Positions 36,107 to 47,397 of a DNA stretch of 64,000 nt are shown here, piece by piece. Numbering within the stretch: position 1 is the first letter of the stretch; each line of letters starts with the position of its first letter. The DNA lies in contig NW_020853535.1 in the NCBI RefSeq assembly GCF_000972845.2, positions 558,001-622,000 of the forward strand. The letters run 5' to 3'. This DNA comes from Larimichthys crocea. Lineage: Eukaryota > Chordata > Actinopteri > Sciaenidae. The translations under genes were made by a program, and so were the position numbers. The notes below the pieces were generated by a model, which worked only from the letters and a program-made list of their open reading frames with translations, ran no database searches and had not been told where the DNA came from.

Positions 36107-36300
36107 GAGCAATCGGTAGCTTAGTGGGTTAAGCGGCCGCCCCATGTGTGGAGGCTATAGTCCTTGCTGCAGCTGGCCCCGGTTCGAATCCTGCATCGGA
36201 CAGCTAATTTACTGCGTGTCACTCCCCCTCTCTCTGCTTCTTGTCTATCTTCAGCTGTCCTATCATTAAAGGCATAAAAGGCCAAAAAAATAAAAAAAAT
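36107..36300 (+). mobile_element. tRNA-derived SINE copy
   Basis: Carries TAGCTTAGTGGG (A-box-like), GCGGCCGCCCCATGTG, the B box GGTTCGAATCC, CTTCAGCTGTC and an A-rich tail. Same family as the two SINEs in ano4 introns, but with a different head, and I found no clear target duplication. It could be misread as a tRNA gene, but the acceptor stem is missing. Confidence 0.8.
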
Positions 36301-38990
36301 GTGGCTAAAAATATATATTGCTTCTTGTCTGCTAATCAGGCAACTGTTGGCTAACATATCCATGGTAACACCTTGATGATAATTACTCATTGTTGTGTTT
36401 ACAGGTGATTCTGCTCTCATAAGATATGAGATGGTGATGTCTGACTGGTCAGTTTGAAGCCAAGAAAACAACCCAATGGGACTTCACTTTATTTACCTGT
36501 TTAGCCTGCACATTAGATAGCCATGTTTCTCTGAATAAGGCAATGATTCTTAAAGTTATGTGACACATTAAAGGGGCAATCCAGTGATTTTACACATGGA
36601 TGTTATCTGCTTCTGGTGTTTCAATCTTGAGCACTTTGTTTCCCCTCAAACACAGAGAGAAATGAATGTCTAAACAGGGAATCATTTCTCAAAATTCCCT
36701 AAATTCAGAACATATTAGCTTAAAATCCAGAAGATCCCAAATGAATCAGTATTCCCTTCAGGTGTTCGTTTGGCTCCTTCAAACCCATGTAATTAGTCCT
36801 GTCTTATGTCTTAAAATCTGACAGAAGCATCTGTGTGTATATGGTTCATATCGAGAAGATACTTTTTTAAAGCAGATAAAAGATAAAATCCATTCTTAGA
36901 AATAAGGAATAACCCAAGACCAGTTTGATTGATCTTTAAAAAAAAAATACAATTTAGTAAATGAAAACAGACATATGTGTTTTTGTAAATGAACCTAAAG
37001 GTTTAGATGTTATTCTTACAAGCTGTAGACTCATAAAGCCTGCAGTGATTGCCAAGCTATAATAGCACAATTAACAGCATAATGGCTTGACAAGGACGGG
37101 CTGGTTTAATTAGAGATAACATCATTGCAATTAAACATCTGTGACCTTGAGCATGTCCTTTTCATTTTCTCAGCAAAGCCGCAGCCTTATTGCCTTTGGG
37201 TTGCACTATGCTGGTAAAGGTCTGCACATGGAAATACATGAACAAACAAAACAAAAATTCGATTTACTGTGAAAGAAGAGCAGCATTTTAGGATTTGCTT
37301 GGTGGGGCAGAATATTTCAGACGGCGTTAAGCTGTGCAAAGGGTTTACATAATCCCCCTTATTTTTCAAAATACTGTTCATCTGTGTAGTGTTTGGATAC
37401 AATATTTAGTCAGCAGCTGTATTTATTTACTCTTTGTGGCCATGTGTTTCCCATTACAGTCACATGAAACTTTCTGTTCTAAAATGATTTGTGCTTCAGA
37501 AGCTGTTTATTACTGTGTGTCAGTTTGCAACTGGCAGATGGTGTCTTTCATATCACATGAAAGTGTTTTTCTTCCTAATCAGTTCGTCAAGGTTGTAAGA
37601 TGTGAGCTTGAAGCTCTCTCAGCTTTTTTTTTCTTCTTTTTGTACCTTTTGCTTTCCTGTTCGATCTTGTAGATCCTCACAGGCCACGAGGCCAGTTCAA
37701 TACCTGGCAAAAAGAAAGGGAAAAAAAATCAATTGAATTCTCATTTCGGAAGATGAGTCAGCTCTATTAGCTGAAAGAGAGGTGAGAATGAAGCCTGTTG
37801 TCTTATAATCCTGACTTCAGTGTAATCACAATGCACTCGTAATTATGAGCTTTCCACCCGGGACACCGTGACGGACAAATCGTTGTATGTTTCCATGGTG
37901 CCGACCATCAAAGGGGATGGCCTCCGGGGACTTTGCCAGGGTGTCCATCTTCGCTCCAGGACCACACAGTCATGTGGTTGATATGCAAGTGGTGGATGGA
38001 TCAACATGTTTCTAATTCCTTTTACATTTATGGAAACGTTCTATTCTTGATCACAGGAATGTGGCAGAATTAATGAACTACATGGCAGGAGAGTGCTGCC
38101 TCTGAATAGAATATGAAGCATACTCTATATAAATACACTTCAGTCCTTCACCTTGCTGGAATCAGATGCCTTGTGACTTTCCCTCCTGCAATCCAGCATC
38201 CACTGGTGCCTGCTGGTCTTACCTGGCAGTTAAATGCATGTAATTGCATATGTTTTCGATCCCAGGTGTAAAATAGTCACTGATTACATGGATAGAAAGA
38301 ACACCAGCAGGGTTCTGAGTGCTGGCTGAGAATATGGGTTGAAGAGCACTGGTTGGGATGGTTTTTCAATTTAGCTCAGTTCGACAACCCATCCATCCTT
38401 CCATCTGCTGGTAACCACTCAGGGTGATGAGGAGACCATCCTATCATCCCAGTACGCATTGAGCAAAATCACAGAAGCATCCTGAACTGCACAGAGTATG
38501 CTAACAGTTTCACAAGTTTGAACTGAATTTGCTGTTCTTCCATTTCGAGAACAGATATTGTATGTTCCTCAAATACAGTATGTTTCAAGATACAAGTATT
38601 TTGCTATTAAAATGAATGCTATTTGGTTTTTGCTGAGACTTAGATGAGAAGACAAATATTTAAATATGACAGTCAAGCGATTATTAGTTCAGTTTAGCAC
38701 ACAGAATACGTATTTGAAAACAGCTAGTTTGTTTAGTCAAAAATTTTGTTACCTGTAGCAACAGCTAGACTATTTTTTACGCTCATGCTAGTAAACCATT
38801 GATTTGTGTTGTCTGTTTTGAAGTCTCGAGACATCTTTTTTATTTTTTTGGAGCCTGGAGTGATATTTGGCCAAAAGTTGGGCTGCACTTGTATTTGACT
38901 CTGCTTCCAAGCAGGAAAAACAGAATCTTGATTCATATTTAATCAGCTCTGCCTTCTATAACAGTATGATCAGAGTTTTATGAGCCCACT
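36301..38990. other. Intergenic DNA, possible conserved non-coding block
   Basis: No gene recognised. Around 36565 a dispersed-repeat-like start (TTAAAGGGGCAATCCAGTGA) is seen. At 37025-37150 a block rich in homeodomain-type words (CACAATTAACAGC, GGTTTAATTAGAG, GCAATTAAAC) and a TGACCTT looks enhancer-like, but only by eye. Confidence 0.4.
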
Positions 38991-39019
38991 GTGTAGCACT
39001 GGACGTACTCATGGAGAAT

Positions 39020-39235
39020 GACTCTTCAGTCACAGCCACACCCTAAAGCATACCCTAGTTTATCATCTAGTTTACTCTAAATCGGACCATAATTTACGAT
39101 ATGAAGACCAGACATAAGACTATAATCTGACCTAATTGTTAGAGCCAACAGAGCTGCTCACAGCCGCCATTGGAAGAAAATGCAGGTTTAGAACAATTCC
39201 ATGTTGTCTTTACTTCACAGACCCAGAACCTCTGT
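39020..39235. repeat. Dispersed fish repeat (diverged copy)
   Basis: Contains CACACCCTAAAGCATACCCT, CTAAATCGGACCATAATTTA and CAGCCGCCATTGG. A second copy lies at about 61725-61885, and a fragment of its other end at about 1780-1870 (TTGGCTTCATTTTTTAGCCC). Non-coding and very common in percomorph fish. Confidence 0.6.
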
Positions 39236-39331
39236 CCACAAATTATACTGTATACTGTTAACAAAGTTTTCATGAATGTAGAACTACATCCTTAATATAG
39301 AAAATTAAATGTATGCCCTAAGTTATGTATT

Positions 39332-39866
39332 TTGGGCATTTATCCAGATGACTGTACTTTATCCTGTAAGGAAAGAAAAATGCTTGACCTCTGTTTACTA
39401 CAGGCCAAACGCTGTATTGTATTGTGTTGGAAGAATGTTGGTTGCCCCTCTTTTAACCACTGGTTAAATAACTTAACATCGAGTTTAGCTCTTGAGAAAC
39501 TGACCTATATTGTTAAAAAGAGGGCTTCTGAATTTTACAACATTTGGAAGTTATTTCTGGAACTGTTGAAGAATGGAGATATGGAGGAGACAGTGGAAGA
39601 ATAAGATCATGAAAATATCTAATTTGCTGTTGGGAAGGAACGTTGTGACCTAATATTCAGTACACAGTAATTTGTTGACAAATTAGTGCAGTTTATTTAT
39701 TTATTTTTTGCTATCTACATTTATTTCATTATTAATTTATGTTTGTCCTTTTCAGTATTATTAATGTTTGAATTATTATTTTCATTACTGCCATATGTTT
39801 AGGATGTTTTGACTATTGGATGTTGTTATATTAACACAAAAAAATGATAAATATATGTTTAAAAAA
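39332..39866 (+). pseudogene. L1-type LINE ORF2 carboxy-terminal remnant
   Basis: The frame 39332-39604 reads CTLSCKERKMLDLCLLQAKR, CWKNVGCPSFNHWLNNL, LEKLTYIVKKRASEFYNIW and ends shortly after. This is the typical end of a fish L1-clade reverse-transcriptase ORF (LLALIQAKR...WK...P....W...M....MEKLTY), and the A-rich stretch near 39835-39866 would be its tail. The copy is 5'-truncated, as most LINE insertions are. Confidence 0.75.
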
Positions 39867-39869
39867 AAG

Positions 39870-42210
39870 TATTAATATCTTTATCATACATGTTTTAAGT
39901 TTTCATTCATGTTTGTCTCTGCCTCACACAGACAAACACACACGCATCATTTGACACCAAATTGGATGGAAATTACAGCCCCACTTGACCTTTATATACA
40001 AAGCAGCAAGCAATTTGCAGAGTTCACTGCAGAGGTCACACTGGAGGCAGACGGAAGCAACAACCTTTGAGGGCGACACAATTAATTGTAGAATGGTGAA
40101 ATTTTATTTTCTATATTCATCAACAAACACAGTTTTTGAGAATATGTAAATATCAAATTTAGAGCAGCAGCTGCTCTATACTACCACCTTTTTCATTAAT
40201 GTTCCTCTACAAATCACTGTGACAGATCACAGCCATCGAGAGCATCCCAGCATTAACTGTCCCCATTTGCACCACTTGAACTTTAAGGACTGAGTGTCTG
40301 AAACTGGACTGTGGTTTTAAACACCAGATGAAAATGAATAAACCCAGTGCTGGAGAGGAAATCCACCCATCCATCCACCCATCTATCCATCCTCTGAGTG
40401 CAAACACTCTCAACAAACAATTGAGCAGATCATCTAGTACCCTTTGACAATATTTCCCTTTGAAAGCAGACATGGAATTATGAAAATGGTACGCAGATGT
40501 TGCCAAACCTTAAAGGGACAATAACCTTAAACTTTAAACATGTATTAAATGAATATTATTTTTCATCCACCTTCCATTTTGTTTCCATGATCTTGACCCA
40601 AAGTCCTCAGTGCTGACCCTGATTGTAACTGGAAGATGAAAATAGGAACTGGGGAGAAAAAGGTGCACTGCATACTGTCTTGTAAGTGGCAACTCCCGTC
40701 TGCATGGCACTTCATCTGCTATGTGTGCTGCTGTTAATGATGATCCTTCAAACACTAGAAGCTGTGACAGGGCTGAGGAGCAGCGAGAGTGGTTTTAATG
40801 GAAAAATGAAATCCTACACTTCGCATTATGCAGTGGAACAGCGCTTTTCATTAAATCTTCCCTTCCTGTCTGTGCCTTTCAAACACCATGTTACCAATTT
40901 AAAACATAGGCTACTTTATTATGTAGTCTTGTAACCCAAGCCACAATTTCAGCATATTCTTCTGAATAAGCTTCTGCAGAGCTACCAATTATACAACTGC
41001 TTTCAAAAGCTTGCTAATACTCCCTGTGACTTGTAAATTCATGTTGACATATAAAATCAGTGGAGTGCCCCTTCAATTGATACATCTGGCAATCTTGTAT
41101 TTATTATGTATATATATATATATATACATATATCTTTGTCTTGTACTCATAAATCAGATAAAAACACCAAAACCAATAATTTGCTGAGCTTACAAGTATT
41201 GTCTATGTAACCAAAGCTTGTGTCATGGTCACAGATTGCCATTTGTCATTCAGTCGTCTAACATCATTGTCTAAAATTAGCAGGTCAGATGGAAGACGGC
41301 AGAGAGAGAGATAGAGAGAGAAAAGGAAGAAAAAAGGAGAGTGGCGTGCTGCTAGTTGTCAAACTCTTGTGTTGAAGCCAATATGAACAATGAGCAATAA
41401 CATTAATCCTTAAAGTATTTTGGTTTAGTTTCTCTCTGTCTATTTGATAAAAACTAAAGTAAACTGTAACCAACCATGCTCTGCGTCTAGTTGTTGACAT
41501 GAGAAGAGGATAACTGTTTGCTGGACTGGCCAGTGTGAGCGATGCTGCAGGAAGCTAGTCCAATTCACCGGAGTTCAGGTAAGGTCTGCATCCTTTTCTT
41601 GTTGTTGGTAACCAAAGACAGTCAGCGAATGTTGTGACCTTTTAGCAGCCTTAAGGCTTAGTGCTAATTAAGTCCCCTAGGATAAATAACACAAAGAATT
41701 TTACCTGGATGCTACCTGTGGCTGTGTCTTCATTCCTCTGGGCCATAGAGCCCTATTGCACTGTTAAAAGTGCATCAATGAGCCACACTGTTGTACTGAC
41801 TGACATGTTCCTTCATTGTAATGCTGCCGAAATACGCACTTACACATTAAATGTGTATTCATCTGCACCTAAAAATAGACTATTATTTCAGTTTTCAGTT
41901 TTTTTGGTAAACCACCACACATTTTGTTTCAAATGAAACCCACAATGCAACTAGATGACTTACAGTGGAGATTTGGGTGTTTTGTGCTACTAGTGGCTAA
42001 TGTAGCTTGGAAGATACTCGGTCCCATAGAGGTCAGATAAGCTCAGGTCTTTCTAAAACTTTTTAGTTTCCTTCCTTCTCTCAAGTGACTTAGGGCAATT
42101 TGTCAGATGCCACACAGCTCCCTCCGGAGCCACAAAAGGCTTTCTATAACTTTTTTTCACATATGCATATGTACTTCCAGACTTTTAAGTGTAAGAGCTT
42201 CATGCTATGG
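39870..42210. other. Intergenic DNA, unassigned
   Basis: No exon recognised. It includes a CCATC-type simple repeat near 40365-40395, a short TA array at about 41108-41130, and a GA-rich stretch at 41300-41330. The frame from about 40704 encodes a hydrophobic start (MALHLLCVLLLMMILQ), but no domain or splice context follows. Confidence 0.5.
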
Positions 42211-42216
42211 TCAATA

Positions 42217-43548
42217 GAGTGGGGGGGAAAAGTATTTAGTCAGCCACCAATTGTGCAAGTTCTCCCACTTAAAAAGATGAGAGAGGCCTATAATTTTTAT
42301 CATAGGTATACCTCAACGATGAGAGACAAAAGGAGAAAAAAAATCCAGAAAATCACATTGTCTGATTTTTAATGAATTTATTTGCAAATTATGGTGGAAA
42401 ATAAGTATTTGGTCACCTACAAACAAGCAAGATTTCTGGCTCTCACAGACCTGTAACTTCTTCTTTAAAAGGCTCATCTGTCCTCCACTTGTTACCTGTA
42501 TTAATGGCACCTGTTTGAACTCGTTATCAGTATAAAAGACACCTGTCCACAACCTCAAACAGTCACACTCCAAACTCCACTATGGCCAAGACCAAAGAGC
42601 TGCCAAAGGACACCAGAAACAAAATTGTAGACCTGCACCAGGCTGGGAAGACTGAATCTGCAATAGGTAAGCAGCTTGGTGTGAAGAAATCAACTGTGGG
42701 AGTAATTGTTAGAAAATGGAAGACATACAAGACCACTGATAATCTCCCTCGATCTGGAGCTCCACGCAAGATCTCACCCCGTGGGGTCAAAATGATCACA
42801 AGAATGGTGAGCAAAAATCCCAGAACCACACGGGGGGAGCTAGTGAATGACCTGCAGAGAGCTGGGACCAAAGTAACAAAGGCTACCATTAGTAACACAC
42901 CAGGGACTCATTCTGCAGTGCCAGACGTGTCCCCCTGCTTAGGCCAGTACATGTCCAGGCCCGTCTGAAGTTTACTAGAGAGCATTTTGATGATCCAGAA
43001 GAGCATTGGGAGACTGTCAGATGAAACCAAAATAGAACTTTTTGGTAAAAACTCAACTTGTCGGGTTTGGAGGAGAAAGAATGCTGAGTTGCATCCAAAG
43101 AACATCATACCTACTGTGAAGCATGGGGGTGGAAACATTTTTCTGCAAAGGGACCAGGACGACCGATCCGTGTAAAGGAAAGAATGAATGGGGCCATGTA
43201 TCGTGAGATTTTGAGTGAAAACCTCCCTCCATCAGCAAAGGCATTAAAGATAAAACGTGGCTGGGTCTTTCAGCATGACAATGATCCCAAACACACCGCC
43301 CAGGCCAAGTATTGAGATGAACTTTTGTTATTGACCAAATACTTATTTTCCACCATAACTTGCAAATAAATTCATTAAAAATCAGACAATGTGATTTTCT
43401 GTTTTTTTTTTTTTGTTTGTTTTTTTTCCTCATTTTGTCTCTCATAGTTGAGGTATACCTATGATGAAAATTACAGGCCTCTCATCTTTTTAAGTGGGAG
43501 AACTTGCACAATTGGTGGCTGACTAAATACTTTTTTTTTCCCCCACTG
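42217..43548 (+). mobile_element. Tc1/mariner element with ~200-bp terminal inverted repeats
   Basis: Bounded by TA dinucleotides (42215-42216 and 43549-43550), as Tc1/mariner insertion requires. The left arm (42217 to about 42415) and right arm (about 43333-43548) are long inverted copies, both containing AGTATTTAGTCAGCCACCAA or its complement. Between them is a broken transposase. The element is shorter than a full-length fish Tc1, having lost the last third of the coding region. Confidence 0.92.
42582..43312 (+). pseudogene. Tc1 transposase pseudogene
   Basis: The intact part starts [20 protein letters not shown] and contains two helix-turn-helix units ([12 protein letters not shown], then the [13 protein letters not shown] region), the DNA-binding half of a Tc1 transposase. 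After about 42895 the frame shifts. Later pieces read [21 protein letters not shown] and [10 protein letters not shown], corresponding to the DDE domain with stops and frame changes. The domain end is deleted, so it is inactive. Confidence 0.88.
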
Positions 43549-43550
43549 TA

Positions 43551-45025
43551 CAGGTTACCAGCTCAGCAGGGACAGGTACCAGGTACTTGGCGCATCCTTA
43601 ATTCATGCTAACAGGGGTATTAGTAGTTCGTGAAAAATGGGCTTAAAAAATGCGCCTACTGGAATAAATGAACAGCCAACTCCTTACAGGTATGGCTCAT
43701 GGCTACATCCATTTCTTTTATACATGCTCATACTTACCTATCTTTATTTGGAGGGGTTGTTAATTAATGGTTATTGGTCAGACAAGTGGAACCAGTTGGA
43801 CAACTGAGTACTGTCACTGTAGTTTAGCCTATGCAGATAAACTGTAGATGTAAGAGTTAAAGGCAGCTTGACTCCCACTGCAGGACCTGATGATAAGTTA
43901 CAACATCATTTAGTATTAATACTGGGCTTCCATAAAAATGCTCACCCAACTTCTGGTACATTTTATTCCATCTTAGTAACCAAATGGCCAGAGAGGTGCC
44001 ACAGTTAGAAAGATTAGATAGGTCCAATGTGTAAGATCTAGGCTAAAGGGATATATTGAACGAATATGGCAAAAATGTTATCTAATATTCTTCATCAAAT
44101 TCTTCAAAGCACACATTGACTCTCTTCACGAGTTTCATGGCCATCATACGTTCTTCTACACACTTGGAGGGGGAGGTGCAGGTGACTCAGTTAGTTGAAA
44201 TCTGCAACTTCAAGGCTAGATCCTTCTAAATCCTGCACACCAAATAAATGCTAAAAAGATTAAGCAAATATACATGTATAGAAATGAAGAGCTTGAACAT
44301 CAAATCAGGAAAAGGTTGCAGAGAGTATACATTCCTCTTCATTTATTCTCCTTCATAGATTTTCACCTGTTAGCCGGCTAACACTCATCATGCACCAGCA
44401 CAGATGATGTAACAACCCTTGCATGTTTCCACTCTTAGCACTCACAGCTGCAGTGCCTATAGATCATTCATGTTATGTCTGTGTTCATACACCAAACACG
44501 CCTGTTTTGCACTAGAAACACTGGTGTTATGACCTCCACACATTCCGCCTCAGTTCAAAAGCTGCCTACCACCTCCTCTTTGTGAGTGCGATAATGTGTG
44601 GGTTTAAATAATGCATGTAGCACATTGCAGGACCCTTGTGACATCAAAACTGCTTTGTAGTATTGAAGTGTCCAAATCCCCATTTTCTCTGTGAAAGGTA
44701 AAGAATAACAATTTCGCTGCAGGGCTGGATATGATTTAGTAATCTAAATTAATTGTAACATTTAAAAGCACTGTACAGTGAATAACCACAAAACTGCAGT
44801 AGCATGGCAACCACCAGCAAACTGGTTTTCACGTGACCTTTGATCCTTTTTAGGTTCAAGGGGATCATTCAAACGTAACCTAAAACCAGGGTGTTAAAAA
44901 TTCAACCCAACACCCAGCCACAGTGTTATTTACGTATGAGCCTGCATTCACAGATGTCACGTGAAACCTCTGATCGACATATTGTTGTAGATATTAATTC
45001 ATTCCTATGAGCTAACTTTCATCTT
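43551..45025. other. Intergenic DNA with repeat scraps
   Basis: No gene recognised. GGTCCAATGTGTAAGATCTA near 44022 looks like the end of the dispersed repeat seen at 23195. The remainder has only short frames. Confidence 0.45.
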
Positions 45026-45029
45026 TCAT

Positions 45030-45835
45030 TTTGTCGACTTCAGGAAGTACCAGCCCAGCCACGCTCCACTTCTCATCAACAACACGGCTGTGGAGGTGGT
45101 CAGCAGCACAAAGTTCCTGGGGGTGCATATCACAGACAACCTTACCTGGTCTATGAACACTGCGTCACTGGTCAAAAGGGCACAGCAGCGCATGTACTTC
45201 CTGCGTAAGATGAGGAGAGCCCACCTGCCCCCACCCATCCTCACTACATTCTACAGAAGCACCATAGAGAGCATCCTGACCAACTGCATCTCTGTGTGGT
45301 GTGGAGGCTGCAGGGCCTCTGACTGGAAGAATGTGAGGAGAGTGGTGAGGACAGCGGAGAACATCATTGGGACTTCTCTCCCCTCCATCCAGGATGTTGC
45401 ACAGAAGCGCTGCATGGCCCGAGCCGTAAACATCAGCAGGGACTCCTCACATCCCCATCATGGACTGTTCTCCCTGCTGGCCTCTGGAAAGAGGTTCCGC
45501 AGCATTCGGTGCAGGACCACCAGGTTCTGTAACAGCTTTGTACCCCAGGCCATCAGACAGCTGAACTGTAAACTTTTTAATAAGGACATTATACCCTCTC
45601 CCACCACCTACCTTGCACTACTGTAGATCTGTAAATGATGCTGTACACTATTACTATTCCTATTTTATTATATATATTTTTTTTTTATATTATATTATTT
45701 TATTTTATTTTTATTTATTAAAAAATTGTATATACTTCATACTGCGCTGAGCCAAATGCAACGAAATTTCGTTCTGTATACACGTGTGCATACTTGAATG
45801 ACAATAAAAGGAAGTCTAAGTCTAAGTCTAAGTCT
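45030..45835 (+). mobile_element. 5'-truncated L2-type LINE
   Basis: The frame (to about 45626) reads VDFRKYQPSHAPL, STKFLGVHITDNLTWS, AQQRMYFLRKMRRAHL, FYRSTIESILTNCISVW and ends near FVPQAIRQLN. This is the terminal part of an L2/CR1-clade reverse-transcriptase protein. The 3' end carries TTGAATGACAATAAAAGG and a run of AAGTCT units, the tandem tail typical of this clade. The reverse-transcriptase core is missing because of 5' truncation, but the remaining frame is open, so it is fairly young. Confidence 0.85.
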
Positions 45836-45860
45836 AGTTGAAGCGCAGCCAGATTTCATT

Positions 45861-46491
45861 CAGGGGTGGCCAACCAGCCAGGGACTTAGAGCCAAAAAAA
45901 TTTTTTTTTTACAATTTTACAAATATCACACACCCCCTCACTATGGAACAGGAGATTGACAAAAATGGGCTTAAACTCATCCCAAGACTACAGGCCAGTG
46001 CCCAGTTATTTCACTCACTCATTCAATCACTCACTGATATTTCAATCACGTCAGTTTAATAAAATTTCCTTCATCATATGTTTTTTTTTTTTTTTTTAGC
46101 ACGGGCAATGTTCCACACCACTTCCTCCGTCTCAGCACGCTTGGCATATTGTTGGAAAATCTGGGTCTGTTTTTTTTGCCTGACTTTTCAGCGTGTTTAA
46201 TTTGTGCTTGCAAGGTTCAGTTTCAGAATTCACCTTTGGGGAATTCCCTGTCGATGTTTGAATGGAGCGTGCTGAAATGGTGCTGAAGATTTGAAGCTTG
46301 AACCCTGAAATGTACTAATGACGTGTCACATATCAGACAGAAAGACTCGCCTTTTCGTTCAGCAAAAAGGTAAGCATCCTCCCAGTCATCAAGAAATGTC
46401 TGTGGCTCTTTTAAGTTTTTTTTTTTTTTTTTTAAGTTAAGATTTGCCAAGAGCCGCATGCAGCTCCCAAGCCGCGGGTTGGCCACCCCTG
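45861..46491 (-). mobile_element. Non-autonomous hAT element with BED-finger remnant
   Basis: Perfect 15-bp inverted ends CAGGGGTGGCCAACC and GGTTGGCCACCCCTG. A minus-strand frame at about 46223-46425 reads WEDAYLFAERKGESFCLIC, then QHHFSTLHSNIDREFPKG, the zinc-finger start of a GTF2IRD2/ZBED-like hAT transposase. The catalytic region is missing. The 8-base flanks (ATTTCATT and GACTAAAT) do not match. Confidence 0.85.
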
Positions 46492-46700
46492 GACTAAATG
46501 TTAACAATAGAGGTCAGGTAATGGCAGCATATTGAATAGTAGGAACTCTCAGCTCATATGGAAATGCTGACACCTAAGAATGTCAGCTAGCTGTATTGTA
46601 TAATAGATATAATTATCAAATGCTTTCAGTTCTAATCATGTCATGTATAAATCAATGCCATACTACTGAATATATGAATATATATGTACACTGTGTACAG

Positions 46701-47389
46701 CCGGGCTATTCAATTGGCGGCCCCTGAGGAATTTTGTACCGGCCCTTAGAGTGTACTGTAATTATTACATATGGATAGTCTCATATAGTGCATGACTATG
46801 ACTAAATGTACATTCTCTCGTGCAGTAGGAGGCAGTATGCACACATTTAAGTCATGGTGGAAAAACAGGTAGAACATACCTCTTTTAGACGGACATATAT
46901 TTTGGGGGACCACATATGACCAATTAAAATTCGCCATTCACAGCACGCTCTGGTGCAACACTTTGACTTGTTTCTTTCAAGCATGACATTTAACAAAATG
47001 TCTCTCTCTACCTTAAAGAAAAAGAAAAGTTGACTCAGAGAACAGGCAGTTCAACAATGAATGGACAGAGAAATACGCGTTTATTGCTGTTGATGCGAAT
47101 CCTGTGTGCTTAATCTGCAATGAGTGCCTCGCCGTGTGTAAAGAGTATAATTTGAGAAGGCATTTCAACACAACGAATGCTAACTTAAACACTACTTTCT
47201 CTTAATCCACTTGTGTGGATTTCTGTGCATATGTTGTTCTGCATTTACAAAATAGAATATTGTATATTGACTCCTTCAGCATGTTGTAATTTCTTTATTT
47301 GTTACCGTGATTACTCATATTCTCCGGCCCCTTATTTTGCCTCATGATTCATGAACTGGCCCCAATTCCAAATTAATTGAATAACCCTG
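46701..47389 (+). mobile_element. Non-autonomous hAT element with zinc-finger fragment
   Basis: Inverted ends CCGGGCTATTCAATT and AATTGAATAACCCTG with flanking 8-bp sequences GTGTACAG and TTGTACAG, 7 of 8 identical and fitting nnnTAnnn. A plus-strand frame at about 47055-47190 reads FNNEWTEKYAFIAVDANPVC, then EYNLRRHFNTTNAN, the BED-type zinc finger of a hAT transposase. The rest of the transposase is deleted. Confidence 0.88.
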
Positions 47390-47397
47390 TTGTACAG

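Noticed and set aside
40704..40934. Possible small secreted protein starting MALHLLCVLLLMMILQ
   Set aside because: The start looks like a signal peptide, but the rest is unstructured, there are no cysteine pattern, splice sites or promoter cues, and hydrophobic starts arise by chance in AT-rich DNA.
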